Origin: Glaciozyma antarctica PI12
Lineage: Eukaryota; Basidiomycota; Microbotryomycetes; Kriegeriales; Camptobasidiaceae
Assembly: GCA_002917775.1 (NCBI GenBank)
Contig: KZ627156.1
Coordinates: forward strand, 976,838 to 1,040,837
DNA: 64,000 bases
Reading direction: 5' to 3'
The notes below the pieces were generated by a model. It did no database searches. It saw only the letters and a list, made by a program, of their open reading frames with translations, and was not told the DNA's origin. Shown here in pieces: positions 41,744 to 51,658 of this stretch; the stretch's first letter is position 1, and every line of letters starts with the position of its first letter. Made by a program: the position numbers and the translations under genes.

Positions 41744-42598
41744 GATGGAAGAACGGGGGTGGCGTGGAGCTGGATTGCGGACAAAGGTAGGTCAGTACAT
41801 GCGGTTCTTTACGCGTGTTATGGTGATCTGGCGGAGCACGAGGAGCGCGTAGAGGGGTGGACAGCGGTGTGGCAGGCGAGAGAGCTCGTCCTGAGCGTGT
41901 TGACCTGCCCACCTGCCCCGTCACACTGCCGCCGATCCCACTCCCTCCCCCTCCCCTCCCCCCTGGCCGCCGCCTGAACAAGTCACCTCGCCGTGTTTGA
42001 GTGGATGGGCGCGGATTGGAGTGGCGGGGGGAGTAGCGGCTGGGCGTGTTGGGGTGGTTCGAAGGGGAGGACTCACGAGGGGGAAGGGCGAGAAGAGGGC
42101 TGTGATTCGAGATTGAACTTGCTAGCAGTTAAGCAGCAGCTGTTGACTCTTTGAAGAGGGTTTCGAGAGGGCAATCGACGGGGAAGGGGGAACGCAGTAG
42201 GAGGGGGAGAGTCCTGGGAGGGCAGGAAGGCAGGAGAGCCTTGGGCTGAGCAGGGCGAGGGGCTGCTACTTGCTACTTTGGGCAAGGCCAGCTCAGCCTG
42301 AGCCACTCTCTCGGCTCCCTAACTCAGCTACAACGCACTCCGCTATCTGAGAGCACTCTAGGAGCTCACCGAATCCTCAAGCTCGACAGCGAGAGACTCA
42401 GCTCGACAGGCACAGTCGACACCTCACCCCTTCGCCTCCCCACACGTCGAGCTCCCTCGCGGCGCCCTAAGCTGCTCTCCAGCTGCTCTCCACCGCCCAG
42501 CTGCCAACTCAGCAACCTCAGCACACGCGCCTTTGACCCTCTGCTTCAGGTCCAGTGAACGTTCCACTTCCAGCGACACACCTCCGCGCACCTCTCCC
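41744..42598. promoter_or_regulatory. Long divergent promoter region, SUB2 and IES1
   Basis: 855 bp, the longest gene-free stretch in the window. It contains a C-rich block (CCCCCTGGCCGCCGCC near 41960), a G-rich block (GGCGGGGGGAGTAG near 42025) and the 16-mer at 42262 that recurs before TBL1. No TATA box is obvious. Short frames inside lack protein character. Confidence 0.55.
42262..42277 (+). repeat. 16-mer shared with the TBL1 upstream region (copy 1)
   Basis: GCTGCTACTTGCTACT, 337 bases before the IES1 start. An identical copy is at 48232-48247. It contains the direct repeat GCTACTT-GCTACT. Confidence 0.5.
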
Positions 42599-44517
42599 AT
42601 GGCACCCCGCAAGTCTACGACCGAAGCAAAGGCGGACAAGGAGGTCAACTGGGCGATCAAGAAGCCTGATGGTCAGTTCGCATCGCTCGCACAATCTCCG
42701 AAACTACACTGACACCTGCGCGACACTCGCCAGCCGAACCTCTCCTCCGCGCCGACATCCAGTGGGAGGTCCTGAACCTCCTCTTCAACGACCGCACCTT
42801 CCGCTACACTGCGCCCGTCGACAAAGCCTCCGAGCTCGCCCCTCCCGTCTACCTCAACTTTGACCAGCTCTACCTCGAGGCCATCCTCTCCTCCCTCAAG
42901 ATGACGCAGAACCTCCGCACCAAGCTCATTGAGAACCCCGCGTTCGCCATCAGCTTCTGCAAGATTTGCCTGCTCATCAACGTCGGTCGGATCAATACGA
43001 CTTTGGCGTGTAAGTCGCGTTGGAGCTATGAGACACAGCAGCACAGCTGAACGCGCGCGCGCAGTCTACCCGAGCATGAAAACGGCGCTGAGGACGTACC
43101 ACCCCGTCCCGGCACTGCAGGCGGATCCTATCTCGCAGAAGGAGATGCAAGACGCCCCAAGAGTCAAAGGAATGCTCAAGGCCTGTCATCTCGACTGGGA
43201 GGTCGCGGACCAGCCGCACAACCTTCGCGACGTTGCGAAGAAGGCTGTACGTGCGTTTCCTTGTGGGATGAGATCAGGAGCTCACGCCGATTTCGACAGG
43301 CGTCGCCTGAACCGCTCCGAGGACCTCCCACCACGGTCGTCTCCGCCATCTTCCACCTCTTCGCCGAAGCGAGCGTGCGTCTTCCACTTGTCGCGACCGT
43401 TCCTCTCGCTCTTGCTAATTCCGTTCTCCAGTGGGCATCCGAGAAGTACTTCCCTCCCGGCTTCGACCTTCACGACATCTTCTACCCCTCCGCGTGCGTG
43501 CTCCCCCTCGCTTCTCACCCCATCTAACCCCGCTCACAGGATGCCCTCCGCCCCCCGCGCCACCGCCTTCCTCTCCATTCTCCACCGCATCCTTGAGACT
43601 CCCACCTTCCTCGCCGATTTCGACGCCCCCACACCCCCTCCCATCACGCTCTCCCCACCTATCGCTCTCGTTCGCTTCGACCCTAATCTCCCGCCTGAGA
43701 ACGTCGATACGGAGGAGGAACTGGCGTATGCCAAGGCGATGAAGGAGCTGAGGGAGGGGGATCGTCAAGACTGTTCCGGCGATTATGGAGAGGGAGAAAC
43801 AGCTTAATGCGAGGGTCAAGCAGAAGGAGGAGAAGGATAAGGATAAGGAGGAGCGTGAGTCGCTCTTTTCGTTTTAAAGGGAGTGAGGCTGATGAGCGAG
43901 GTAGCGGGAGAGCCGGCGAAGAAGAAGCGCAAGACGGACGAGGCGAGGGGAAGGTCGTTCGCGCGATATACGCATGACGAGAGGCTGAAGAACACGATTC
44001 CTGGTACGTTTTCTCCTTTTCTCGTCGACGTCTACGCTAACTCGCGCACCCCAGAGATCCTCCCACAAGGTTGGAAGGACGAAGACTGGACTTCAAGCAT
44101 CCCCACCCGCTCAAGTCTCCCTCGTACGTCGTTCTCTCCTCTCCTCAATTCCCACCTGACCAGCTCCATCGCAGTAACCTGGCGCAACATCAAAACCGAC
44201 CTCTCCACCTCTCACGACCCCGACTACGATTCCGACCAAGACTCCGCCTGGTCCTACGACCTCCTCCGTGCGTCCCCCTTCCTTTCTCCCCTCTCTCCCC
44301 TCTCTCCCTGCTAACGTATACCACAGTCCGTCGCGCGCAACTCACTATCGTCAACCCCGCGACGGGCGTTAGAGGCCCCGCGAGCGAGGTCAAGGAATTT
44401 GAGGAATGGGCGAGGAGGAGGAGGGAAGGGGGTGGGGAGGAGGAGGAGGTGTTTCATGGAGAGGAGGTGGAGGAGAAGGGGTTCATCGATAAGGGGAGCA
44501 TCATCATTAGGCTGTAA
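42599..44517 (+). CDS. IES1: INO80 chromatin-remodelling complex subunit Ies1
   Basis: Nuclear subunit of INO80. The start gives MAPRKSTTEAKADKEVNWAI, then EPLLRADIQWEVLNLLFND, FDQLYLEAILSSLKMTQNLR, NPAFAISFCKICLLINVGRI and NTTLAFYPSMKTALRTYHPV. Next are PALQADPISQKEMQDAPRVK and EKYFPPGFDLHDIFYPSAMP then SAPRATAFLSILHRILETP. This matches the Ies1 family layout (ICLLVNxGRxNTT, LRTYHxxPxLQ, DAPRxK). After AKAMKELREG the frame must move by one base at a run of five G (43756-43760) to reach IVKTVPAIMEREKQLNARVK and the basic KKKRKTDEARGRS. Later exons read LPQGWKDEDWTSSIPTR and AWSYDLL; the end is IDKGSIIIRL. About eight introns. The rest of the frame is sound. Confidence 0.83.
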
Positions 44518-44624
44518 AGAAGTCGTTTGTGCTCTGCCCCTTCTCGCGACCCAAGGTCCGGGGTCGCCTCGGCGTCCGCGCTCGTCCTTCTTTCCCTCGT
44601 ACCGTCACCCACCGCCACGCCACT

Positions 44625-45477
44625 ATGGAAACCGAGTTCCCACACAACTACCTGTGAGTCCCAGCCCCTCAAAGCTTCCAAACCTAACCCTCGCTCCGCA
44701 GGTCCCCCATCCCCCGGCACGGCCTCCCCTCCCAGTTCTTCACCTACGCCTCCCCTCTCCGCTCCCACACCCCCATCGAAATAACTCTCCACATCCCTCC
44801 TATCCGCGTCAAGAACTGCTTCTCGCATTACCAGTGGGGAGCGGGCTTGTTGCTCGCTGACCGAATCGTTTGCGAGGAGCTCGAGGTGAGGGGGAAGAGG
44901 GTGCTGGAATTGGGCGCGGGGACGGGGTTGCCGGGGTTGATGGCGGCGAGGAAGGGGGCGGAAATGGTGAGTACCTTTCCCTTGAGTGGGGAGACGGAGC
45001 TGAGTGGGAGAAAAGGTCGTGCTGAGCGAGTATAATCATCCTGGGATGCTCGGGGACCTCGTGGAGAATATCGGGCGCGCGCCGTTGGATATGGAAGCGA
45101 GGGAGAGGATCAAAGTTGTCGGTCATACCTGGGGAGAAGACTGCGCCCCCCTTAAAAAGTACGCCCTCCTCCGCACCCCGACCTCGCTAACCTCGCTCGC
45201 TCCGCGCAGAATCGGTACTATCGACCTAATCCTCTGCGCCGACCTCATCTGGGACACAGCTCTCCACAACCCCCTCCTCCACACTCTCACCACACTCCTC
45301 TCGCACTCCCCTCAGGCCGAGATAGTCCTCGCAGCGGGATTTCACACGGGTCGTCATGTCGTTCGAGAGTTCTTGGAGCGCGCGCAGGATGAGGGGTTTG
45401 AGGTGGTGCGGAGGGAGGAGTGGGAGGAGGTTAGTGTCGAGGGGGAGAGGAGGAGGTGGGATTGGAGGGAGTGTTAG
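44625..45477 (+). CDS. EFM7: Seven-beta-strand methyltransferase, METTL21/Nnt1-Efm7-like
   Basis: SAM-dependent protein methyltransferase; yeast Efm7/Nnt1 modifies the N-terminus and Lys3 of eEF1A. Three introns. The start gives METEFPHNYL, spliced to SPIPRHGLPSQFFTYASPLR. Then come FSHYQWGAGLLLADRIVCEE, GKRVLELGAGTGLPGLMAAR (SAM loop LELGAGTGLP), VVLSEYNHPGMLGDLVENI, HTWGEDCAPL and TIDLILCADLIWDTALHNPL (DxxLCADLIW, post-II motif). It ends RRRWDWREC. WGAGLLLAD and the acidic loop are typical of the METTL21/Nnt1 group. The precise member, and so the symbol, is tentative. Its start is 108 bp after the IES1 stop. Confidence 0.7.
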
Positions 45478-46003
45478 TGTCGAGGGGGACGATGGGATTG
45501 CATGTGCAAGCAAGAAATAGGTGGATCTTGGAGGGGAGCATTAGGTGGGGGGAGTAGGGGGTGGGATTGCTTTGGATTGAATTGACTGTGTCTTGTAGGA
45601 TGCGCTGCTGGTGTTTCTCTCTCGTTTTCGACTGCAGACGACGGTTGCGAAGGTCTACCGAGCGAGAGGGTGGCAAGGCTCGGCGCTGGCCTCAAAGTTC
45701 CCCCTCGACGGGAGCTCACAGTCCAGGATTGCTGGGAACGACCAAGGTCAATCGGTCGTGAGTCGCGACGTGCCCAAGTCCCGAGTTTCTTTCTTCTCGA
45801 CCCTTTCTCAGTGAGTCGCTCCCTTCCCTCCTTCTCTACGCTCTCCCCCTCTCGACGTCGGTCGGGCGTGGTGCTTAGAGCAGGAAGCAAGAGCTTCTAC
45901 AGTGAGTAGCTCTCGACCAGCTCTCCGTACTCGACTGACGGCACTTCGGAAGACAACTTCTACCTTCAAACAAGACCTCTCTCGCCCTCTCCCACGTATC
46001 GCC
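45478..46003. other. Intergenic and probable leader of the next gene
   Basis: 526 bp. A likely 5' UTR intron (TTCTACA|GTGAGT at 45901 to CGGAAG near 45951, with a gactgacgg branch site) lies before the ATG at 46004. Other open frames here lack protein character. Confidence 0.45.
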
Positions 46004-48116
46004 ATGCGAACAGGACCTCTCTACGTCGAGTACGACGGTGTTGGAACCAACGAGTGCGTCGTCGAGGAGCTGCAGAGCCTCATCATCTCTTGCGGTCAAC
46101 CGCACGAGGTGCGTTCTGCGCGTCAGCTGGGAGGCAACGGGAGCTAACGCCCCACGACAGGACGCTCTTCGAGAGGTGCGGGAGCACTGGGCGATCCCCG
46201 CTTCGGCCCATTGCTACTTTACAGTCGTTCCGCCCTCGAACAAGGTCTCGACGGTAGCCAAGTCAGCTTGGGAGGCGGATCTCGTCGAGCCTGGATCGCA
46301 GCTCAAGCTCGTCGTGCGCCTTGCGGAGAAGGCTAAGTTCAAGAAGGAGAAGGCAGCGCCGACTCCTGCCTCCTCCGTCGTCTCGCCCGTCATCGACCAG
46401 CTCCCAAACCCGGACTCCTCTTCCTCCACCTTCGCCGACTCCCAGTCTCAACAGCCACCACCCCAGCCTCTCCCCACCGACGAAGAACACGTTCCCGCTA
46501 CCCCGACAAACTCGGACGCCTCGGACGACGAAGCTAAAGCTGGTTTGAGGAGGAGCAAGGGCAAGGGCAAGGGCAAGGCCACGATTCGGACGACCTCCCG
46601 CGAGACGGTCGCTGCACAAGCTGACGGCGAACCCCGTCCCTCCTCGTCGACTATTCCCTCCCAGGAGCAGCCCGAGCGCTCGCTCGTCGCCGAATCCCCT
46701 TCCAAAGCCTCTCCCGCTCGCTCCGCCTCCTCTCCTCACGCCTCGCACCGCGCACCCTCCCTCCCACCCGTCCTCCCATCCCGCACCTCTCCGAAACGCT
46801 CGATTTCGCCCTCGCCATCGAATTCAGCTGCGGAGGAAGCGAGGAAGGCGGAAATCCGCGCGGGGAAGCTGGCGATGCCGCCGAGTCCGATGAAGGAGCG
46901 GAGGAGCAGCGACGCTAGTGTGAGATCGTGGGCGGTTGGGCTCAACGAGGATGGAGTTATTGCCGTGGTGCAATGCTCTCCTCAAAAGAGGGGAGGCAGG
47001 ACTCCGGGGAAGGCCGCCGCGGAGGAGGTGGAGGAGGAGGAGGAGGAGGAGGGACGGGATGGAGCTCGACGAAGGTCTGCAGGAGAGCGGAATGTCGGGA
47101 GAGGTTGCGGTCGAGAGCCAGGAGGGAGCGACGGCCGGCGACGACGAGATGGACGAATCGGATGAGTCGCTGGTCAAGGCCGAACCCAAGTCGTCGCAGT
47201 CGCGCCCTCCAGCGACCGGGCAGGCACTCAAGGCGCACTCCTCCGGCACGCAGCTCACTCAATCAACTTCTTCGACCAGTTCGCACCCCTTCAACGCCTC
47301 ACCTCCGCGCGTCCCAAAGCAGTCACTCTCGAGCTCGCCCGAAACGACGAGGAAGCGGAAAGGTCCCAGCTCAACGCTCCTATGCCACGATCTCCTTGCC
47401 AGGATTCCTTGCACAAGCGTGCTCGATTCGCCGACGACGTCCTTCCCTCCGCCTCGGCCCCTCCTCGCTCCGCCCCGTCGACCGCCTCCTCCTCGCTCCT
47501 CGCTCCTCCCCTCGCCTTTCAGCCCGCCCCTCGATCTCCTACGACCCATCCCCCTCCCTCTTCTCAAGTCCCTCCCTCCTCCCAACGCCTCAAAGGCCGC
47601 AAGTCCCTCAGCGCCGAAGAGAAAGCGCGCCTCCTCCGTTCCCTCCCGCGCGAAACGCCCCCGGAGAACCGAACGGACCGCGAAGCCCGTTGGCACATCT
47701 GGCTTCGTCTACCGAACGAGGACCAGGGTCCTAATTCGGCTGCGTGGCCTGAGAAACGGCGGAAGAGGATCTACAAGATTGGTGCGATGGGGATGAACGG
47801 GGTTACGTTGGGGAGGACGATGAGTACGGTTTTTGAGGATGCGTGCGCGGTTACGGGGTGGGGGATGAAGGATTTGAGGCTGAGGTGGACGCCGTTGAGG
47901 GGGGAGGAGGGGGAGGAGCCGGAGGAGGGGGATGAGGCGATGATTTGGGGATTCGATACGCTGTTGCATGAGTTCAGGGATTCGGAGGAGGCCGGGGATT
48001 CGCTCGGAGAGTATTGTGGACGTCGACTATATTCCGTTCAGGAAGGAGCGGGTGTGGAGCGATTGGGATTGATAGCTTGGTCGCTTTTCTGCGGCTTGAA
48101 ATCAGTGCGCTTGTAG
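46004..48116 (+). CDS. Unrecognised acidic/basic protein, frame-broken as read; possibly ubiquitin-like domains at both ends
   Basis: The start gives MRTGPLYVEYDGVGTNECVV. One intron after GQPHE joins DALREVREHWAIPASAHCYF and GSQLKLVVRLAEKAKFKKEK, a compact N-terminal domain. A long Ser/Pro-rich linker contains KGKGKGKATIRT and SPSPSNSAAEEARKAEIRAG, then a Glu run. An acidic stretch follows (MELDEGLQESGMSGEVAVES, SLVKAEPK with a SUMO-consensus look), then NDEEAERSQLNAPMPRSPCQ, LHKRARFADDVLPS and a C-terminal domain (ARWHIWLRLPNED, GMNGVTLGRTMSTVFEDACA, TGWGMKDLRLRWTPL, AMIWGFDTLLHEF). Frame changes of one base are needed near 47,050, between 47,230 and 47,340, and near 48,015; with the last, the end would be VDVDYIPFRKERVWSDWD near 48,073. 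Otherwise the frame runs to 48116. The family is unknown; a nuclear role is inferred. Confidence 0.5.
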
Positions 48117-48414
48117 TGACTTTCAGTGAGAACCCAGCGAGATGAAGAAGGCAGACTTGCTGCACCCTTCTACTTTTCTTTCGGGAGAAAGAGAAGCTTG
48201 CGAACGCGAGGGAGTCACCTCGGCAGCGAGGTGCTGCTACTTGCTACTAATCTCAGCACTGCTTCAAGCAGGGGAGGCGGCTCTCCTGCTTGCCCTCCCT
48301 CCCGACTCGAAACACCAAACGGTTCCTACCACGATACCGACGCCAAACTCGACCAGCCAGCAATCCCCGAGTGGCAGCGGGGACGGCCTTCCTTCGTCGT
48401 CGCATCCTCACTCG
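48117..48414. promoter_or_regulatory. Upstream region of TBL1
   Basis: 298 bp. It holds the second copy of the 16-mer at 48232. An open frame with an ATG at 48142 continues into TBL1 but adds no family-like residues, so the later ATG was chosen. Confidence 0.45.
48232..48247 (+). repeat. 16-mer shared with the IES1 upstream region (copy 2)
   Basis: GCTGCTACTTGCTACT, 183 bases before the TBL1 start and identical to 42262-42277. Confidence 0.5.
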
Positions 48415-51225
48415 ATGATGTCGAGCCGCGAGGTGGACTTGCTTGTGTACAGCTACCTCGTCGAGAGCGGTAAGTCGGCGGTGGCTGGTGGGAAGGAGGA
48501 GTGCGTGGAGTGGAGTGGGGAAGAGTGGGAAAGAGCGGTGGAGGTGGAGGAGCGGTGGGTCGACTTGAGGAGGCGGGACGACTGGCAGGGCTACTCAGAC
48601 GGGAGCACGGCATCCGGCTGCGGGGACGGTGGAGAAAGTGGAAGGAAGACGCAGACCAGCTCTAGAGAACAGTGTGGGGCTTGTTGGACGACTGGAGGAA
48701 GGCAATAAGGGGACACGACTCTGCCTACATGCTCTCTCAAATCGTGGCTCCACTTACAACGATCAAGGACTGAGGACTGACGCCTCGACCCGTACACAGG
48801 CTACATCCACACCGGATTCTCCCTCGCACACGAAAGCTCCCTCTCCAACCCCTCCTCCTCGACCCAACCTAGCGGCCGCAAGCAGCGCGACTCGGTCTTT
48901 GGAGCAACGGTTCCTCCCGGCCACCTCGTAAGGATCCTCCAGAAAGGTCTCCTCTACCTCGAAGCTGAAGCGCGCTATCGCGGCGTACGCCCGTTCCCGT
49001 TCCCCGACCTCGCACCGCCGTCCTGACTTGACCCACTCACAGGACCCCGCTGAACCAGCCCCTCGACTCGTTGGCTATCCCATCCCGAACGCCCTCCCTC
49101 TACCCCCTCTTCCCAAGCATCAGCCCGCCGCGTCTACACCACCTACCCCCGGCCCCTCCTCGAACCTCGACGGACCGCTCGCAGGACCCTCAGCGAAGGA
49201 GAAGGGCAAGGGGAAGGAGAAGGATTCCGCGAGCGGGAAGCGGAAAGGGCGTGCAAGGAGCGATCGAGACGAGGTGGTTGGAAACGAGGGGAAGCGCGCG
49301 AGGACGACGGGCGGGGATAAGAAGAAGGGGCAGCAGAACGGCGCGGCCGCGTTGCTGGCTGCAGCGGAGACGGAGGATTCTGGGATGGACGTCAGTCCTG
49401 TGGGAGGATCTCCGGCGCCTGGAGCGGGCGAGGAGAGGGGGGAGAAGGAGGCGGACAAGGCGAAGAAGAGGAGCGCTTCGCCTGGGACTTCAACCTCGCC
49501 TACCGTTGTGCGGAAACCCCTTCCTTTGACCTCTGCTCTCCCTCCACCGGCGACCACTTCGACTTCTATATCCTCCGCCTTCCCAACTCCTACTCTCCCC
49601 ATCACCGCACCGACGTTCCCTCTCCCCTCGACCTTCGCCTCGCTCGCCAAAGTCAAGGCCGAAGAAGCTCTTTCCCTCGCCAAACTTCCTCCACCGATCG
49701 ATATGACGAACGTGATCGTCCTCTTGTCCGACGACGGCGGAGTCGTCCGCTTGCGCGGGCACACGATGCCAGTTCGTCCCCTCCCTCCTCGCTCGCTAAC
49801 GTTGACTGACGCCCCGATACCTCGCAGAAAGTCCAACCGTGCTCGTGGAACCCCAAGGTCGGCGCGATGCTAGCGACGGGTGGAGGAGACTCGACGTGTA
49901 GGATTTGGGACGTGCCGCCGCCGGGGAAGAGGGGGGCCAAGATTGGGAGAGTGATGAAGGAGAATGTTGTGTGCAAGCATTCGAGCGCGCAGAGAAGGGC
50001 GGATGTCGCTGCTGTGGCGTGGAACGTGAGTTTGCTCTTCGTTGTGAGTGTGGAGGGGAGCTGATGGTGATCTTGGACGCGCAGCCTTCGGGAAGCTTGT
50101 TGGCGACGGGGAGCGAGGATGGGATTGCACGGATATGGACGTGAGGGCGAGCAGGGGAACGTCCTTTAATGAGGGAGCTGACGCGCGAACGACTTGCAGA
50201 CCGTCTGGCGACCTTCATCTCGTGCTTTCGATGCACCAGCGCACGATCTTCTCGCTCAAGTGGAACAACGCTGGAACGATGCTCCTCACCGGCTCGCTCG
50301 ACAACTCGGTTTGCTTGTGGGAGCTCAACACGGGCAAGGTCAAGCAGCAATGGTCGACGCACTCGGATTCGGTCCTCGACGTGGATTGGAACGACGATCA
50401 GACCTTCGCATCTGCGTCAATGGACAAGTCGATCCACCGTGCGTTCCCTCATTCCTCTTCCATCGACGCAAGCTAACGTGTTCGTCTCTCGCAGTCTTCA
50501 GCATCTCGCGCGTATCCCCAGTCCACCGCTTCAAAGGCCACCGCGACGAAGTCAACGTCGTCAAGTTCTCCCCCTGCGGCACCCTCCTCGCCTCGTGCTC
50601 CGACGACCACACGATCCGCCTCTGGTCCCTCCGCAACATCCCCGGCCTCGCGCTCGGGAACAAGGTCACGGCGCGAGAGGAGGGACGCCTGATCGACGAC
50701 GAGGACAACTCAGGCGTACTCGTGCTCGAGGGGCATTCGCGAGACGTGCATACGATTGCGTGGGGGCCTTGGAAGAAGGGGTCGGAAGGACAGAGGCTGC
50801 TGGCTTCGTGAGTTCGGTTTTCGTCTGCTGAGGGAGGGAATGCGGCTGACGATGGCTGCGCAGGGCGTCGTTCGATGGGACTGCGAAGCTTTGGGACGCG
50901 GAGACGGGAGCTTGCTTGCATACGTTTGCGCGGCACACCGACTTTGTCTACTCGCTGGGCTTCAGTCCTGGGGCTGGGACGTGGCTTGCGACGGGTTCGA
51001 ACGACGGCAAGATGTGCGTGTGGCACGTCAAGGTTCGCTATTTCTCTCGCTTCGTCTTCGAGTGCACAGCTGATGAGTGGGAACGAGCAGGAGCGCAAAC
51101 TCGTGATGGAGTACGAGCACGCTGGACCGATTTACGAGATTGCGTGGCATCCGGATGGGACGCAGTTGGCGGTGTGCGGTCGAACTGAGGATGTCGCATG
51201 CGTGGGGTTCAGCGGAGGATCATAA
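48415..51225 (+). CDS. TBL1: LisH/WD40 corepressor subunit, TBL1/TBLR1-Sif2-like
   Basis: Subunit of histone-deacetylase corepressor complexes (SMRT/NCoR in animals, Set3C in yeast). The LisH domain is SSREVDLLVYSYLVESG, spliced across a 330-nt intron (48470-48799) to YIHTGFSLAHESSL. GLLYLEAEARYRG follows, then a Pro/Ser/Lys linker (KGKGKEKDSASGKRKGR). The WD40 propeller reads VVRLRGHTMPKVQPCSWNPK, LATGGGDSTCRIWDV, LATGSEDGIARIWT, TIFSLKWNNAGTMLLTGSLD, VLDVDWNDDQTFASASMDKS, FKGHRDEVNVVKFSPCG, LASASFDGTAKLWDAETG and FVYSLGFSPGAGTWLATGSN, then DGKMCVWHVK and IYEIAWHPDGTQLAV. The last strand ends with an atypical CVGFSGGS. About ten introns. Chosen start MMSSREV sits directly before LisH, as in the family. 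Confidence 0.9.
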
Positions 51226-51658
51226 CCAGGGATTTCTGGAACGACTAGAAGCGGTTGTTCTGTTGAACTCGGCTGCAGCGAATTGAGCGAGGCGAGGAAG
51301 CGGTGCTTGAGCGATGTTGCGCCTTTCGTTTTCGCAGCTTGCTCTCCAGGCTCTCCCACCCACTCCTGCATCTTCTTCCTAGCCTCCACAAGAAGGGATC
51401 TGACACTTTGCGAAAAGCGAAGAGAAGGCACCTGCGCTCGCGTCCACAAGGAGAACGAGCGCCCAGGCGCGCAGACCAGCGAGGTCGCCTCTTCCCCTCC
51501 TGCCACCTTGCTCGTCCACCTTTTTCGACCTCTGAACGCCTCAGTCCGACCTTCTGCACACCGGCATCTCCGCCTCAGCTCGCTCCACCTTCAGCCGCAC
51601 GCAGGAACCACCGAGTCGCGGCGGACCTTCTCAGCTCGTATAGCGAGTACTACGGACG
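51226..51658. other. Intergenic, TBL1 3' end to next gene
   Basis: 433 bp. A long open frame crosses it but ends in the first intron of the next gene and shows no recognisable domain. Confidence 0.45.

Noticed and set aside
47020-47060. GAG repeat as a microsatellite element
   Set aside because: It encodes an in-frame Glu run in the acidic protein; it is a coding low-complexity tract that may also explain the nearby frame change.
48142-48414. N-terminal extension of TBL1 from an ATG at 48142
   Set aside because: The extension is not family-like, and LisH normally sits at the very N-terminus, so MMSSREV is preferred.
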